A stretch of DNA of 14,064 nucleotides, taken from Patulibacter sp050252545 (GTDB lineage Bacteria; Actinomycetota; Thermoleophilia; Solirubrobacterales; Solirubrobacteraceae). The stretch is from positions 1 to 14,064 of the forward strand of contig JBFWKS010000083.1 in assembly GCA_050252545.1 (NCBI GenBank), read 5' to 3'. Under the pieces are notes generated by a model. The model was not told the origin of the DNA and did not search any database. It saw only the letters and a program-made list of their open reading frames with translations. Position numbers and translations under genes: made by a program. This document shows, piece by piece, positions 1 to 7,083 of this stretch; within the stretch, counting starts at the first letter, position 1; each line of letters opens with the position of its first letter.

Positions 1-807
1 GGCGGCGCGCGCTGCCCCGTCGGCGGGGTGGCGGGCGACCAGCAGGCCGCGCTCTACGGGCAGGCGTGCCTGGATCCGGGGGAGGGCAAGAACACCTACG
101 GGACCGGGTCGTTCGTGCTGCTGAACACCGGGACGGAGCGGGTGGGTGACGCCGACGGCCCCGAGGGGCTGCTGTCGACCGTGGCGTGGACGATCGGCGA
201 GCGGACGGTGTTCGCCCTGGAGGCGGCAGTCTTCGCCACGGGCGCGGCGGTCCAGTGGTTGCGCGACGGGTTGCGGATCATCGACAGTGCCGCGGAGACC
301 GAGCCGCTCGCGGAGTCGCTGACCTCCAACGACGGCGTGTACCTCGTCCCGGCCTTCGCGGGGCTGGGTTCGCCCCACTGGGATCCCTACGCGCGCGGGA
401 CGGTCGTCGGCCTGACCCGCGGCAGCACCCGTGCCCACCTGGCGCGCGCGACCCTCGAGGCGATCGCCTTCCAGGTGCTGGACGCCGTCCGGGCGATGGA
501 GGCCGCGGGGGCCGCACCCCTGCGGGTGCTGAAGGCCGACGGCGGCGCGACCGCCAACCGCTGGCTCATGCGGTTCCAGGCCGACGTGCTCGGCGTGCCG
601 GTCGTCGTGCCTGCGATCCACGAGACGACCGCGCTCGGGGCGGCGTTCCTCGGCGGTGTGGGCGTCGGCGCGTGGAACCAGCGTGACGTCACCCGCACCT
701 GGCGCGAGGCCGCGCGGTTCGAGCCGGCGATGTCGCGCGACCGGGCCGACACGTTGCACGCCGAGTGGACCCGTGCGGTCGAGCGCTCGCGCGGCTGGGC
801 GACCTGA
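1..807 (+). CDS. glpK: Glycerol kinase, C-terminal part (5' end outside window)
   Basis: This cytoplasmic FGGY-family sugar kinase phosphorylates glycerol with ATP to sn-glycerol 3-phosphate, the entry step of glycerol catabolism and lipid backbone supply. The frame is open from base 1 and encodes 268 residues, against about 500 for the full family, so roughly the C-terminal half is present. Family hallmarks are visible: a GVAGDQQAALYGQA segment at the start, NTYGTGSF, the AFAGLGSPHWDP segment, and a C-terminal ADGGATANRWLMRFQAD block followed by ETTALGAAFLGG, which is the ATP-binding signature region of the family. A GTG at base 28 is internal and not a real start, because the conserved sequence continues upstream of it. 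Hairpins follow the TGA directly, so the transcript may end here. The identification is firm; only the missing N-terminus limits it. Confidence 0.95.
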   Translation, partial: GGARCPVGGVAGDQQAALYGQACLDPGEGKNTYGTGSFVLLNTGTERVGDADGPEGLLSTVAWTIGERTVFALEAAVFATGAAVQWLRDGLRIIDSAAETEPLAESLTSNDGVYLVPAFAGLGSPHWDPYARGTVVGLTRGSTRAHLARATLEAIAFQVLDAVRAMEAAGAAPLRVLKADGGATANRWLMRFQADVLGVPVVVPAIHETTALGAAFLGGVGVGAWNQRDVTRTWREAARFEPAMSRDRADTLHAEWTRAVERSRGWAT

Positions 808-848
808 CGGGGCGACCGCCCCGAGCGCCCCGGGCGCGTCGACGCGCC
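808..848 (+). terminator. Candidate terminator hairpins after glpK
   Basis: Directly after the glpK TGA, CGGGGC (808-813) and GCCCCG (818-823) form a 6-bp stem with a 4-base loop. A perfect 16-bp palindrome, GGCGCGTCGACGCGCC, follows at 833-848. Neither is followed by a T-run, which is common for terminators in very GC-rich actinobacteria. The rest of the gap to base 906 shows no gene. Confidence 0.45.
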
Positions 849-906
849 GCCCGCTCCGGCCGTTCGTGGGCGACGCGTTGCAGCGCGGATCGCGGCGAGG
901 GTCCCG

Positions 907-1599
907 GTGGCCCGTCACGAACAGGGGGGCATGCGTCGCCGTGCTCCGTTCGTCTGTGTCGCCGCCCTGGCCCTGGCCCTACCGGGGACGGCGCTCGCGG
1001 CCCCCGGCTGGGACCTCCTCGAGCCCGAGCGCGGCAACGAGACCGTCGCCACCGCCACCCCGATCGACCCGGGGACGACGCTCGAGGACCGGATCGTCGT
1101 CGGCCCGTCGAGCGTGCGCGACCTCGACCACTTCGCCATCCGCGCCCGCAGCGGCACCTGGGTGACGGTGCGCCTGGACCACCACGGCGAGACGCGCGGC
1201 CGGGCCCTGGCGCTCGGACTGCCGCGCGGCCGGAAGGGCGACGCCGTTCGCTGGCGTGTCGTTCGCAACGAATCGGCCAGCACGGTGCGGGTGCGCGTCG
1301 GCAACGACGGTCGGCTCGTCGTGCGCGTGCGCTGCGCCGGGACGGCGTGCGACCTGGGCGGCGCGATCCCGTACCGCCTGGTGACGGGCACGTCGACCGC
1401 GAAGGTGCGCCGCCGCGCCGCACGGCCCGCGGCCCCGTCGACGCGGAAGCTGCGCGGCACCGGTGTGACGACGACCCCCGACGAGTCCGGGGGCCTCACC
1501 CCGGGCCGCCGGCCGATCGAGGAATCGGAGGCCACGGGCACGAAGCCCACGGAGTCCGCGGCCGGCGAGCCGTCCGGCGGAGTGCGCGTCGGCGGTTGA
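907..1599 (+). CDS. Secreted protein with PPC-like beta domain
   Basis: This is an exported protein of 230 residues with no assigned function. A Sec-type signal peptide is clear: an arginine-rich stretch (residues 10-12), a hydrophobic core (about 14-29) and a cleavage motif TALA-AP near residues 28-33. Residues about 43-92 contain GNETVATATPI, a hydrophobic strand, then DLDHFAIRARSGTWVTVRL. This matches the pattern of bacterial pre-peptidase C-terminal (PPC) domains (N-x-T...AT-x-I ... D-x-D-x-F ... G-x-x-V), usually found beside secreted enzymes; here no enzyme is attached. Strand-rich sequence continues to about residue 160 with Cys143 and Cys148, a possible disulfide. Residues 165-230 are a low-complexity tail rich in R, T, P, G and E. 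The GTG at 907 has a GAGG six bases upstream; an ATG at 931 gives a shorter, also plausible, signal peptide. It converges with the SDR gene. Confidence 0.7.
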   Translation: MARHEQGGMRRRAPFVCVAALALALPGTALAAPGWDLLEPERGNETVATATPIDPGTTLEDRIVVGPSSVRDLDHFAIRARSGTWVTVRLDHHGETRGRALALGLPRGRKGDAVRWRVVRNESASTVRVRVGNDGRLVVRVRCAGTACDLGGAIPYRLVTGTSTAKVRRRAARPAAPSTRKLRGTGVTTTPDESGGLTPGRRPIEESEATGTKPTESAAGEPSGGVRVGG

Positions 1600-1623
1600 G
1601 CCAGGCGCCGCGGTCGGTCGGGG

Positions 1624-1653
1624 GGCGTACCCTCCCGGGCGAGGGCGAGCGCC
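1624..1653. terminator. Candidate bidirectional hairpin between convergent genes
   Basis: The 57-base gap between two converging genes holds a GGCG (1624-1627) paired with CGCC (1650-1653), enclosing an inner 5-bp stem CCCTC (1630-1634)/GAGGG (1641-1645) with a 6-base loop. The two stems are joined by short internal bulges. There is no T-run. The position between convergent stops supports a termination role, but the fold is modest. Confidence 0.3.
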
Positions 1654-1656
1654 GTG

Positions 1657-2484
1657 TCAGCCGCTCATCCCGCCGAGCTGTCCGCCGGTCACGTGCAGCG
1701 TCTGGCCGTGGACGTAGTTCGACCACGGCGAGCAGAGGAAGAAGACCCCGCCGGCGGCCTCCTCCGGGGTGCCGGGGCGGCCGATCGGCACGAGCAGCGG
1801 CGCGGTGGCACGCAGCTCGTCGGGGATCCCGAGCTGCACCCGCTCGCCGTCGATCTCGGTGACGTTGCCGGCGTCCTTGGACGCCGTCAGGCGGGTCTCG
1901 ATCCAGCCGAACGCGACGGCGTTGACGTTGACCTTGAACTGACCCCACTCCTTGGCCAGCGTCCGGGTGAGTCCGACGACCCCCGCCTTGCCCGCGGCGT
2001 AGTTGGCCTGCCCGGCGTTGCCCATCGTGCCCGACATCGAGCTGACGTTGACGACCTTGCGGAAGACCTCCAGACCCTGCTCGCGCTCCCGCTTGGCGGG
2101 CTCCCGCAGGTGCGGCGCGGCGGCGCGCACCACCCGGAACGGCGCCACCAGGTGCACGTCGAGCATCCGCTGGAACCAGTCGTCGCTGAGCTTGTGCGCC
2201 GGTCCGTCGAGGGTGTAACCGGCGTTGTTGACGACGATGTCCACGCGACCCCACGCGTCGATCGCGGACTGCACCACCGTCTCGGGCACCCCGTCCTTGG
2301 TGATGTCACCCCCGACGCTCGTCGTCTCGCCGTCGATCGCGTCCGCGGCGGCACGGGCCTCGTCGGCGTCGAGGTCGTGCACGACGACCCGTGCGCCGTG
2401 CTCGGCCAACAGCTTGGCGGTGGCCAGACCGATGCCGCGCGCGGCGCCGGTTACGATCGCGGTCTTCTCGTCGAGGACGCCCAT
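1657..2484 (-). CDS. SDR-family oxidoreductase, FabG-like
   Basis: A classical short-chain dehydrogenase/reductase of 275 residues. The Rossmann glycine motif TGAARGIG is at residues 12-19, NNAG at 86-89, and the catalytic set is Ser149, Tyr162 and Lys166, inside a stretch nearly the same as in FabG (GTMGN-GQANYAA-KAG). Asp37 at the end of the second strand hints at NAD(H) preference. Compared with FabG (about 245 residues) it has an extra charged loop at about 128-142 (EPAKREREQGLEVF). The usual PG after the sixth strand is FG here. Likely reactions are 3-oxoacyl or 3-hydroxyacyl oxidoreduction in fatty-acid metabolism, but SDR substrates cannot be read from sequence. The ATG is preceded by GGAG four bases upstream. 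It lies 60 bp downstream of the alpha/beta hydrolase, with its own candidate -10 element. Confidence 0.9.
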   Translation of the reverse strand: MGVLDEKTAIVTGAARGIGLATAKLLAEHGARVVVHDLDADEARAAADAIDGETTSVGGDITKDGVPETVVQSAIDAWGRVDIVVNNAGYTLDGPAHKLSDDWFQRMLDVHLVAPFRVVRAAAPHLREPAKREREQGLEVFRKVVNVSSMSGTMGNAGQANYAAGKAGVVGLTRTLAKEWGQFKVNVNAVAFGWIETRLTASKDAGNVTEIDGERVQLGIPDELRATAPLLVPIGRPGTPEEAAGGVFFLCSPWSNYVHGQTLHVTGGQLGGMSG

Positions 2485-2510
2485 GGTGCTCCGTTCGTGT
2501 TGGTCGGGCG

Positions 2511-2516
2511 ATCCTA
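2511..2516 (-). promoter_or_regulatory. Candidate -10 element (TAGGAT) for the SDR gene
   Basis: TAGGAT on the minus strand matches the TAnnnT -10 pattern and sits 26 bases before the SDR ATG, which predicts a leader of about 20 bases containing the GGAG ribosome-binding site. No good -35 hexamer is visible. A 10-bp palindrome, CGGCGCGCCG, lies upstream at 2524-2533. Confidence 0.35.
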
Positions 2517-2544
2517 CGGTCGGCGGCGCGCCGGGGTGATCGGG

Positions 2545-3492
2545 CTACGGCTGCGCCGCGTCGGCGTGATCGCCGATCAGCTCCGCGAGCCGGGGCCAGA
2601 CGCCCGCCGGAAGGTCGTGGCCGAGACCGGCGATCGTCTCCAGCCGCGCGCCGGGGATCGCCCGGGCGGTGGCACGCGCCCCGGAGGGGTGCACCATCCG
2701 GTCCCGGTCGCCGTGGACCACGAGCGTCGGGGCGGTGATCCGGCGCAGCTCGGCGGTGCGGTCGCCGGACTTCAGGATCGCGGCCATCTGGCGGCCGACG
2801 CCGGCGGGGTGGTGGGCGCGGTCGAACGCCCGGGCGGCGTCGGCGCGCACCCGCGCCTCATCGAAGGGGAACCCGTGTGATCCGACGTGGCGGACCATCG
2901 ACACCGCGCGCTCGATCGCCTCGTCCCGGTCGCGGGCCGGGGGCGAGAACAGGCGCGGCAGCGTGGTGGGCGCCGGCCGGCCGGTCAGGCGCGCACCGGT
3001 GTTGGACATGATCGACACGACGCTGCGCACGGTGTCCGGGTGGCGGGCGGCGAGGGTCTGCACGATCATGCCGCCCATCGACACGCCGACGACGTGGGCC
3101 GGGGCGATGTCCAGGGCGCGCAGCAGCCCGGCCGCATCGTCGGCCATGTCGCCCAGGGTGTACTGCTCGGCCGGGAAGCGCCCGAGCAGGATCCGGCGCA
3201 GCCTCGGCGGTCGCGTCGGTGCGCGCCACGAGCGCCCGACGTCGCGGTTGTCGATCCGCACGACGTGGAACCCGCGTCCGGCGAGCGCCTCGCACAGCTC
3301 GTCGGGATAGGAGAAGTGCTGCTGACCCAGTCCCGGAACCAGCAGCAGCGACCGGTCGCCGGGGTCGCCGAACCGCTCGTGGCAGAGCGTCACCCCACGA
3401 CCGACGTCGGTGAGCGCCTCACCGTGGCGGCGCACGCCACTGCCCGCCGCCCCGGCTCGGACGACCGGTGGGCCTACGTGCTCGTTCGGCAT
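2545..3492 (-). CDS. Alpha/beta hydrolase
   Basis: A cytoplasmic alpha/beta-hydrolase-fold enzyme of 315 residues with no signal peptide. The oxyanion-loop region LLVPGLGQQ is at about 50-58, the nucleophile elbow GVSMGG at 136-141 gives Ser138, HGDRD at 260-264 supplies the acid (probably Asp264), and GLGHDL gives His292. Between the core halves lies a cap region (about 160-240). Overall it looks like the esterase/lactonase branch that includes aclacinomycin methylesterase-like proteins. The substrate is unknown. It follows the siderophore-uptake operon by 74 bp, so a siderophore esterase role is conceivable, but it is not translationally coupled to that operon, carries its own candidate promoter, and nothing in the sequence shows it. 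The ATG at 3492 has no clear Shine-Dalgarno; the first 30 residues are poorly conserved-looking and a later start is possible. Confidence 0.88.
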   Translation of the reverse strand: MPNEHVGPPVVRAGAAGSGVRRHGEALTDVGRGVTLCHERFGDPGDRSLLLVPGLGQQHFSYPDELCEALAGRGFHVVRIDNRDVGRSWRAPTRPPRLRRILLGRFPAEQYTLGDMADDAAGLLRALDIAPAHVVGVSMGGMIVQTLAARHPDTVRSVVSIMSNTGARLTGRPAPTTLPRLFSPPARDRDEAIERAVSMVRHVGSHGFPFDEARVRADAARAFDRAHHPAGVGRQMAAILKSGDRTAELRRITAPTLVVHGDRDRMVHPSGARATARAIPGARLETIAGLGHDLPAGVWPRLAELIGDHADAAQP

Positions 3493-3501
3493 GTGCGGCG
3501 T

Positions 3502-3507
3502 AGCCTA
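3502..3507 (-). promoter_or_regulatory. Candidate -10 element (TAGGCT) for the hydrolase
   Basis: TAGGCT on the minus strand ends nine bases before the hydrolase ATG at 3492. Transcription would start only about two or three bases before the ATG, so the message would be leaderless or nearly so. This agrees with the absence of a Shine-Dalgarno. No convincing -35 is seen. Confidence 0.35.
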
Positions 3508-3529
3508 GATCAGGTCGCGGTAGCCACCG

Positions 3530-3542
3530 TCGCGTAGCGCGA
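3530..3542 (-). terminator. Weak hairpin after the siderophore operon
   Basis: TCGCG (3530-3534) and CGCGA (3538-3542) form a 5-bp stem with a 3-base loop, about 24 bases beyond the reductase stop and just before the hydrolase promoter. It is the only hairpin noticed in the gap and may end the uptake operon. There is no T-run. Confidence 0.25.
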
Positions 3543-3566
3543 GTTCCGCCCCGACGGGCCCAGACG

Positions 3567-4352
3567 CTATGGGACCCGGTGTGGCAGCGAGGTGGCCGGT
3601 CCCGACCGTGGTGGCCGGTCTCGACCGTGGGTTCGAGGACAGCCCGTGCAGATCGTGCCCGTCCCGGAGCGGTGGGCGAGGCAGCACGATCGCCGTAGGT
3701 GCTCGCACGTCGGGTCCTCGAGCGGTGCCGACAGGCGGACCGGGACGTGCATCCGGGTGCCCGGCGCAAGGATCCCCCGTGCGAGCGCGACGGTCTCCTC
3801 GCGCCGATCGGTCGCGCTCCCGACCCACAGTGCCGCCTGGACCGTGCGGTCCCCCGCCGAGCGCCAGAGCGGCACGGGACTGCGCAGTCGTGCCGTCGAG
3901 ATCGCCTCCGCCAGCGGCATGAGGTGGCCTTCGATCTGCTCGCGTGCGACGGAGGCGAGCTCGGCGTCGGTGACGCCGGGGCGATCGAGCACCAACGGGG
4001 CGTCGGCGATCCCGAGCGCCGCGGGGATCCCGTCGGACTCGACGATGAACGTGTCGCACGCCCGGAGGCTCGGCATGCGCCGCGACGTCAGCGCGAACGC
4101 GATCGCCGCGCCGGTCACGAGGAACGCGCAGCGCTCGAACCACCACTGCGCTCCGACGTGCCGGTGCTCGGTGCCGCCGAGCGCGGCCGACGCGTCGACG
4201 CACGCGGCGAGCCGCGGTCCGGGCCGATGCAGCTCGTCCGAGCGCTCGAATCCGTCGCCCGGCGCGTCGCGCCGGACGATCGTCATCGGCCAGCCGCCGA
4301 CCTCCAGCCCCGAGGCTTCGGCGATCACGGCATCGAGCGGATGGCCGGTCAC
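3567..4352 (-). CDS. FhuF-type ferric-siderophore reductase, [2Fe-2S]
   Basis: Protein of 261 residues whose C-terminal part carries the FhuF-family iron-sulfur motif: RRSCCLAHRSG followed by CTGCP, giving Cys223, Cys224, Cys235 and Cys238 with the spacing C-C-x10-C-x2-C known for this family. FhuF-type proteins reduce ferric siderophores in the cytoplasm so that iron is released as Fe(II). Residues 1-215 are otherwise a poorly conserved soluble domain. The GTG start at 4352 overlaps the stop of the binding lipoprotein as GTGA, the same coupling as at every other junction of this operon, so reduction is encoded directly behind uptake. After Cys238 there is a 23-residue arginine/proline-rich tail, longer than expected, whose DNA includes a 19-bp tandem repeat; it may be a recent extension. 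Family assignment is strong from the cysteine pattern and context; the natural siderophore is unknown. Confidence 0.88.
   Translation of the reverse strand: MTGHPLDAVIAEASGLEVGGWPMTIVRRDAPGDGFERSDELHRPGPRLAACVDASAALGGTEHRHVGAQWWFERCAFLVTGAAIAFALTSRRMPSLRACDTFIVESDGIPAALGIADAPLVLDRPGVTDAELASVAREQIEGHLMPLAEAISTARLRSPVPLWRSAGDRTVQAALWVGSATDRREETVALARGILAPGTRMHVPVRLSAPLEDPTCEHLRRSCCLAHRSGTGTICTGCPRTHGRDRPPRSGPATSLPHRVP
3592..3629. repeat. 19-bp tandem repeat in the reductase 3' end
   Basis: GTGGCCGGTCCCGACCGTG (3592-3610) is followed directly by the same sequence with one change, T for C at the eleventh base (3611-3629). It lies inside the coding sequence for the tail after the last iron-sulfur cysteine. 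Nineteen is not a multiple of three, so the two copies are read in different frames. Confidence 0.8.
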
Positions 4353-6262
4353 CGCGGCTGATCCACCTTCGTCGTCGGGTCCCCGTCCACGGCCGCCGCG
4401 AGCGCGGGCACGGCGTGGTCGAGCAGGTACGGCAGGCTCAGCACGCTGGCGAACCCGAGCGCACCGGAGATCTGGTCTCCCAGGTCCAGGTAGATCACGC
4501 GGTCGCGCTTCACGGCGTCGAGCCGTCCGAACACCGGGTCCCGGGAGATCTCCTTCTGTGGGCCGAACATCATCACGGCGTCGCGGTCCAGCAGACGGAA
4601 CCGCTCCTTGCTGAGCGCCGTGAAGAACGCGTCGCCGGCGATCTCGTCGATCTCACCGGGGATCTCGAACCCGAGGTCGGCGAGGAACCGACTGCGGGTG
4701 TCCTGGGTCGAGTAGGCGCCGTATCCGTCGGGTCCCCCGTAGGCGAGGACCGCGGAGGCGCCGACGAACGCGGGGTGCTGCTTCCGGACGTCGGCGAAGC
4801 GCTGCTCGACATCGGTGACGAGGCCACGGGCCTCGGCCTCGCGGCCGAGCGCCTTCCCGATCTGGACGGTCTGCTCCTGCCACGGCATGCCGAAGTCGAC
4901 GACGTCACCCGATTGGGCGACCGTCGGGGCGATCTTCGAGAGCCGCTCGAAGTCCCCCTTCGAGATCCCGGAGTTCATGGCGATGATGAGGTCCGGACGC
5001 TGAGCGGCGACGGCCTCGAAGTTGATCTCCTCGCCGCCGATGGCCTTGGGCCGCTCCCCGCCGAGCGCCGCCTGGGCCCACGGTCGCGCGCGCCAGTCGT
5101 AGCCGCCGAGGAACTCGCGCACGCCGACCGGCTTGACCCCGAGCGCGAGGACCGCGTCCTGCTCGCTGTAGCCGGCCGTGACGACGCGCTCGGGCCGCTT
5201 CTCGATCGTCGTGCGACCGAACTTGTGCTCGAGGGTCGTGGGGAACGCGGCGCGATCGTCACCCCCGCCGAGGGCCTTCTCCAGGATCGGGATGACCGTG
5301 CGGGTGGCGAACGGGACGCTGAGCACCGACGGGAACGCCAGCGCGGTCCCCTGGCCGATCGGGTGCGGGACGTAGCGTCCCTCCCGCACCACGTCCAGCC
5401 GCGAGAAGAGCTTGTCCTGCGAGAGCTTCTCGAGGACCTCGGGCGACTCCCCGGACGTGCCGATGAGGAGGTCGGAGTCCAGCAGGTCGTACCGCTCGGC
5501 GCTGATCTTCGCCCGCCCGTACTCGGCCCCCTCGACCGTCCGCACCGCGTCCGGCAGGTGGAGGCCGAGCTGGCCGAGCAGCCGCAGCGAGTAGTCCTCC
5601 GGGTTGTTGATCGTGTAGACGCCGGCGGCGACCGCGTTGAAGATGTTCACGGTCGCGCCGTCCAGCTCCGGGGTCCGCTCCTTCGCCGCGGCGAGGCCCT
5701 GCTCGGCCTCGGCGACGAGTTCCTTCGCGCGCTCGGGCTTGCCCAGCGCCTGGCCGATGCGCAGCGTCGTCTGCTGCCAGTCGTCCTCCTGCGGGCCGTC
5801 CGTGAAGTGGACCGTCGGGGCGATCCGCCGCAGCCGCTCGTACGCCTTCTTGTCCAGGAGGTACGTGTGCGGCGCGAGGATGAGGTCGGGCCTCATCGAC
5901 GCGATCCGCTCGAACGGGAGCTCCGAGTCGGCGTTGATCAGCGGAGGCCGCTTGCCCCCGAGCGCGGCCTTGGTCCACTCCTGGACGCCGCCCTCGACGA
6001 ACGTCGTCTCCGCGATCCCGACGGGCGTGACGCCGAGCGCGAGGGCGTCGTCGGTCGCCTGGTTGTCCAGGGTCACGACCCGGGTCGGTGCCCGCTCGAT
6101 CGTCTGGGACCCGAACTTCGAGCGGACCGTGACGGGGAACGCGGCCTCGCCGCCCGTCGACGTCGTGGCGGCCGGGCCGTCGCCGTCGTCGTCGTCGCCG
6201 CACGCCGCGAGGGCGAGGACGAGCGTCGCCAGCAGGCTCGTGAGCAGGAGCAGTCGTCTCAT
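4349..6262 (-). CDS. Siderophore-binding lipoprotein with two tandem binding domains
   Basis: Extracytoplasmic solute-binding protein for ferric siderophore uptake, 637 residues, about twice the usual 300-350. A lipoprotein signal peptide is clear: MRR, a hydrophobic core and lipobox LAAC with Cys21, then an acidic and Ser/Thr-rich linker. Domain 1 spans about residues 41-331 and domain 2 about 338-625, joined by a short GGGDDR linker. Each has the full order of FepB/FecB-type motifs: FP-x-T/V...KFG-x-x-TIE at the first strand, RVVT, ALGV-x-PVG, RPDLI, the R/S-KIAPTV segment and a final SVLS-x-P helix. The copies are clearly diverged, so this is an old duplication and fusion. The ATG at 6262 overlaps the ATPase stop as ATGA; the frame stays open for more than 1,300 bases upstream, but that part is antisense-like noise over the ATPase and permease. 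No internal stop or second lipobox separates the domains. Confidence 0.93.
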   Translation of the reverse strand: MRRLLLLTSLLATLVLALAACGDDDDGDGPAATTSTGGEAAFPVTVRSKFGSQTIERAPTRVVTLDNQATDDALALGVTPVGIAETTFVEGGVQEWTKAALGGKRPPLINADSELPFERIASMRPDLILAPHTYLLDKKAYERLRRIAPTVHFTDGPQEDDWQQTTLRIGQALGKPERAKELVAEAEQGLAAAKERTPELDGATVNIFNAVAAGVYTINNPEDYSLRLLGQLGLHLPDAVRTVEGAEYGRAKISAERYDLLDSDLLIGTSGESPEVLEKLSQDKLFSRLDVVREGRYVPHPIGQGTALAFPSVLSVPFATRTVIPILEKALGGGDDRAAFPTTLEHKFGRTTIEKRPERVVTAGYSEQDAVLALGVKPVGVREFLGGYDWRARPWAQAALGGERPKAIGGEEINFEAVAAQRPDLIIAMNSGISKGDFERLSKIAPTVAQSGDVVDFGMPWQEQTVQIGKALGREAEARGLVTDVEQRFADVRKQHPAFVGASAVLAYGGPDGYGAYSTQDTRSRFLADLGFEIPGEIDEIAGDAFFTALSKERFRLLDRDAVMMFGPQKEISRDPVFGRLDAVKRDRVIYLDLGDQISGALGFASVLSLPYLLDHAVPALAAAVDGDPTTKVDQPR

Positions 6263-7083
6263 GGCAGGACCTTCGGTGTGGTGGGGACGGGGGACCGTCG
6301 GGGGTGGGCCGGGACGCACAGCGGCGTGCCGGTGACGGGGTCCTCGACGATCTGGGCTTCGAGCCCGAACACGTGGTGGATGAGCTCGGCGTCGACGATC
6401 GCGGTCGGAGCGCCCGTCGCGTGGACCCGGCCGTCGCGCATCGCGACGAGGTGGTCGGCGTAGCGGGCGGCCTGGTTGACGTCGTGGAGCACCATGACGA
6501 CGGTCCGGCCGTGGTCGACGACGAGATCGCCGAGGAGGTCGAGGACCTCGATCTGGTGCGCGAGGTCGAGGTACGTCGTCGGCTCGTCGAGGAGGAGGAT
6601 CTCGGTCTCCTGGGCGAGCGTCATCGCGATCCAGGCACGCTGACGCTGGCCGCCGGAGAGGGCGTCGACCGGTCGATCGCGCAGCTCCGTGGTGGCGGTC
6701 GCGGTGAGGGCGGCCTCGACCGCCCGCTCGTCGTCGGGCGACCACTGCCGGAACAGGCGCTGGTGGGGGTGGCGCCCCCGGGTCACGAGGTCCTCGACGG
6801 TCAGGCCCTCGGGGGCCTGCGGCGCCTGGGGCAGGATTCCGAGCCTCGTCGCGACGACCTTCGTCGGGAGTCGACCGATCGCCTCGCCGTCGAGCAGCAC
6901 CGTGCCGCTCCGCGGCGCCATCAGCCGGGCGAGGGCCCGCAGCAGCGTCGACTTGCCGCAGCCGTTCGCTCCGACGATCGCCGTGATCGCCCCCGGAGGG
7001 ACGGTGAGGTCGAGGTCCGTGACGACCTCGCGGTCGCCGTAGCCGAGCGTCACGCCCTCGGCTCGTAGCTCGGTGCGGGTCAT
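6259..7083 (-). CDS. ABC transporter ATPase for ferric siderophore uptake
   Basis: ATP-binding subunit of 274 residues in the FepC/FecE family, acting on the cytoplasmic face with the two permeases. Walker A GANGCGKST is at residues 38-46, the Q-loop glutamine at 86, the signature LSGGQRQR at 142-149, Walker B ILLLDEP at 162-168, D-loop YLDLAHQ just after, and the switch histidine at 200 in MVLHDVN. All catalytic parts are intact. It starts with ATG at 7083 overlapping the upstream permease stop (ATGA) and its own TGA overlaps the start of the binding lipoprotein (ATGA), so the three are probably translated as a coupled series. The last 25 residues are a proline-rich tail beyond the usual core. 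Confidence 0.95.
   Translation of the reverse strand: MTRTELRAEGVTLGYGDREVVTDLDLTVPPGAITAIVGANGCGKSTLLRALARLMAPRSGTVLLDGEAIGRLPTKVVATRLGILPQAPQAPEGLTVEDLVTRGRHPHQRLFRQWSPDDERAVEAALTATATTELRDRPVDALSGGQRQRAWIAMTLAQETEILLLDEPTTYLDLAHQIEVLDLLGDLVVDHGRTVVMVLHDVNQAARYADHLVAMRDGRVHATGAPTAIVDAELIHHVFGLEAQIVEDPVTGTPLCVPAHPRRSPVPTTPKVLP

Noticed and set aside
1654..2880. Plus-strand open frame of 408 codons over the SDR and hydrolase genes
   Set aside because: Antisense to two genes with intact catalytic motifs; no domain in the product.
4415..6463. Long plus-strand open frame (682 codons) over the binding lipoprotein and ATPase
   Set aside because: It is antisense to well-supported genes; its product is a low-complexity D/E/R/V-rich string typical of reverse-complemented high-GC codons, with no domain.
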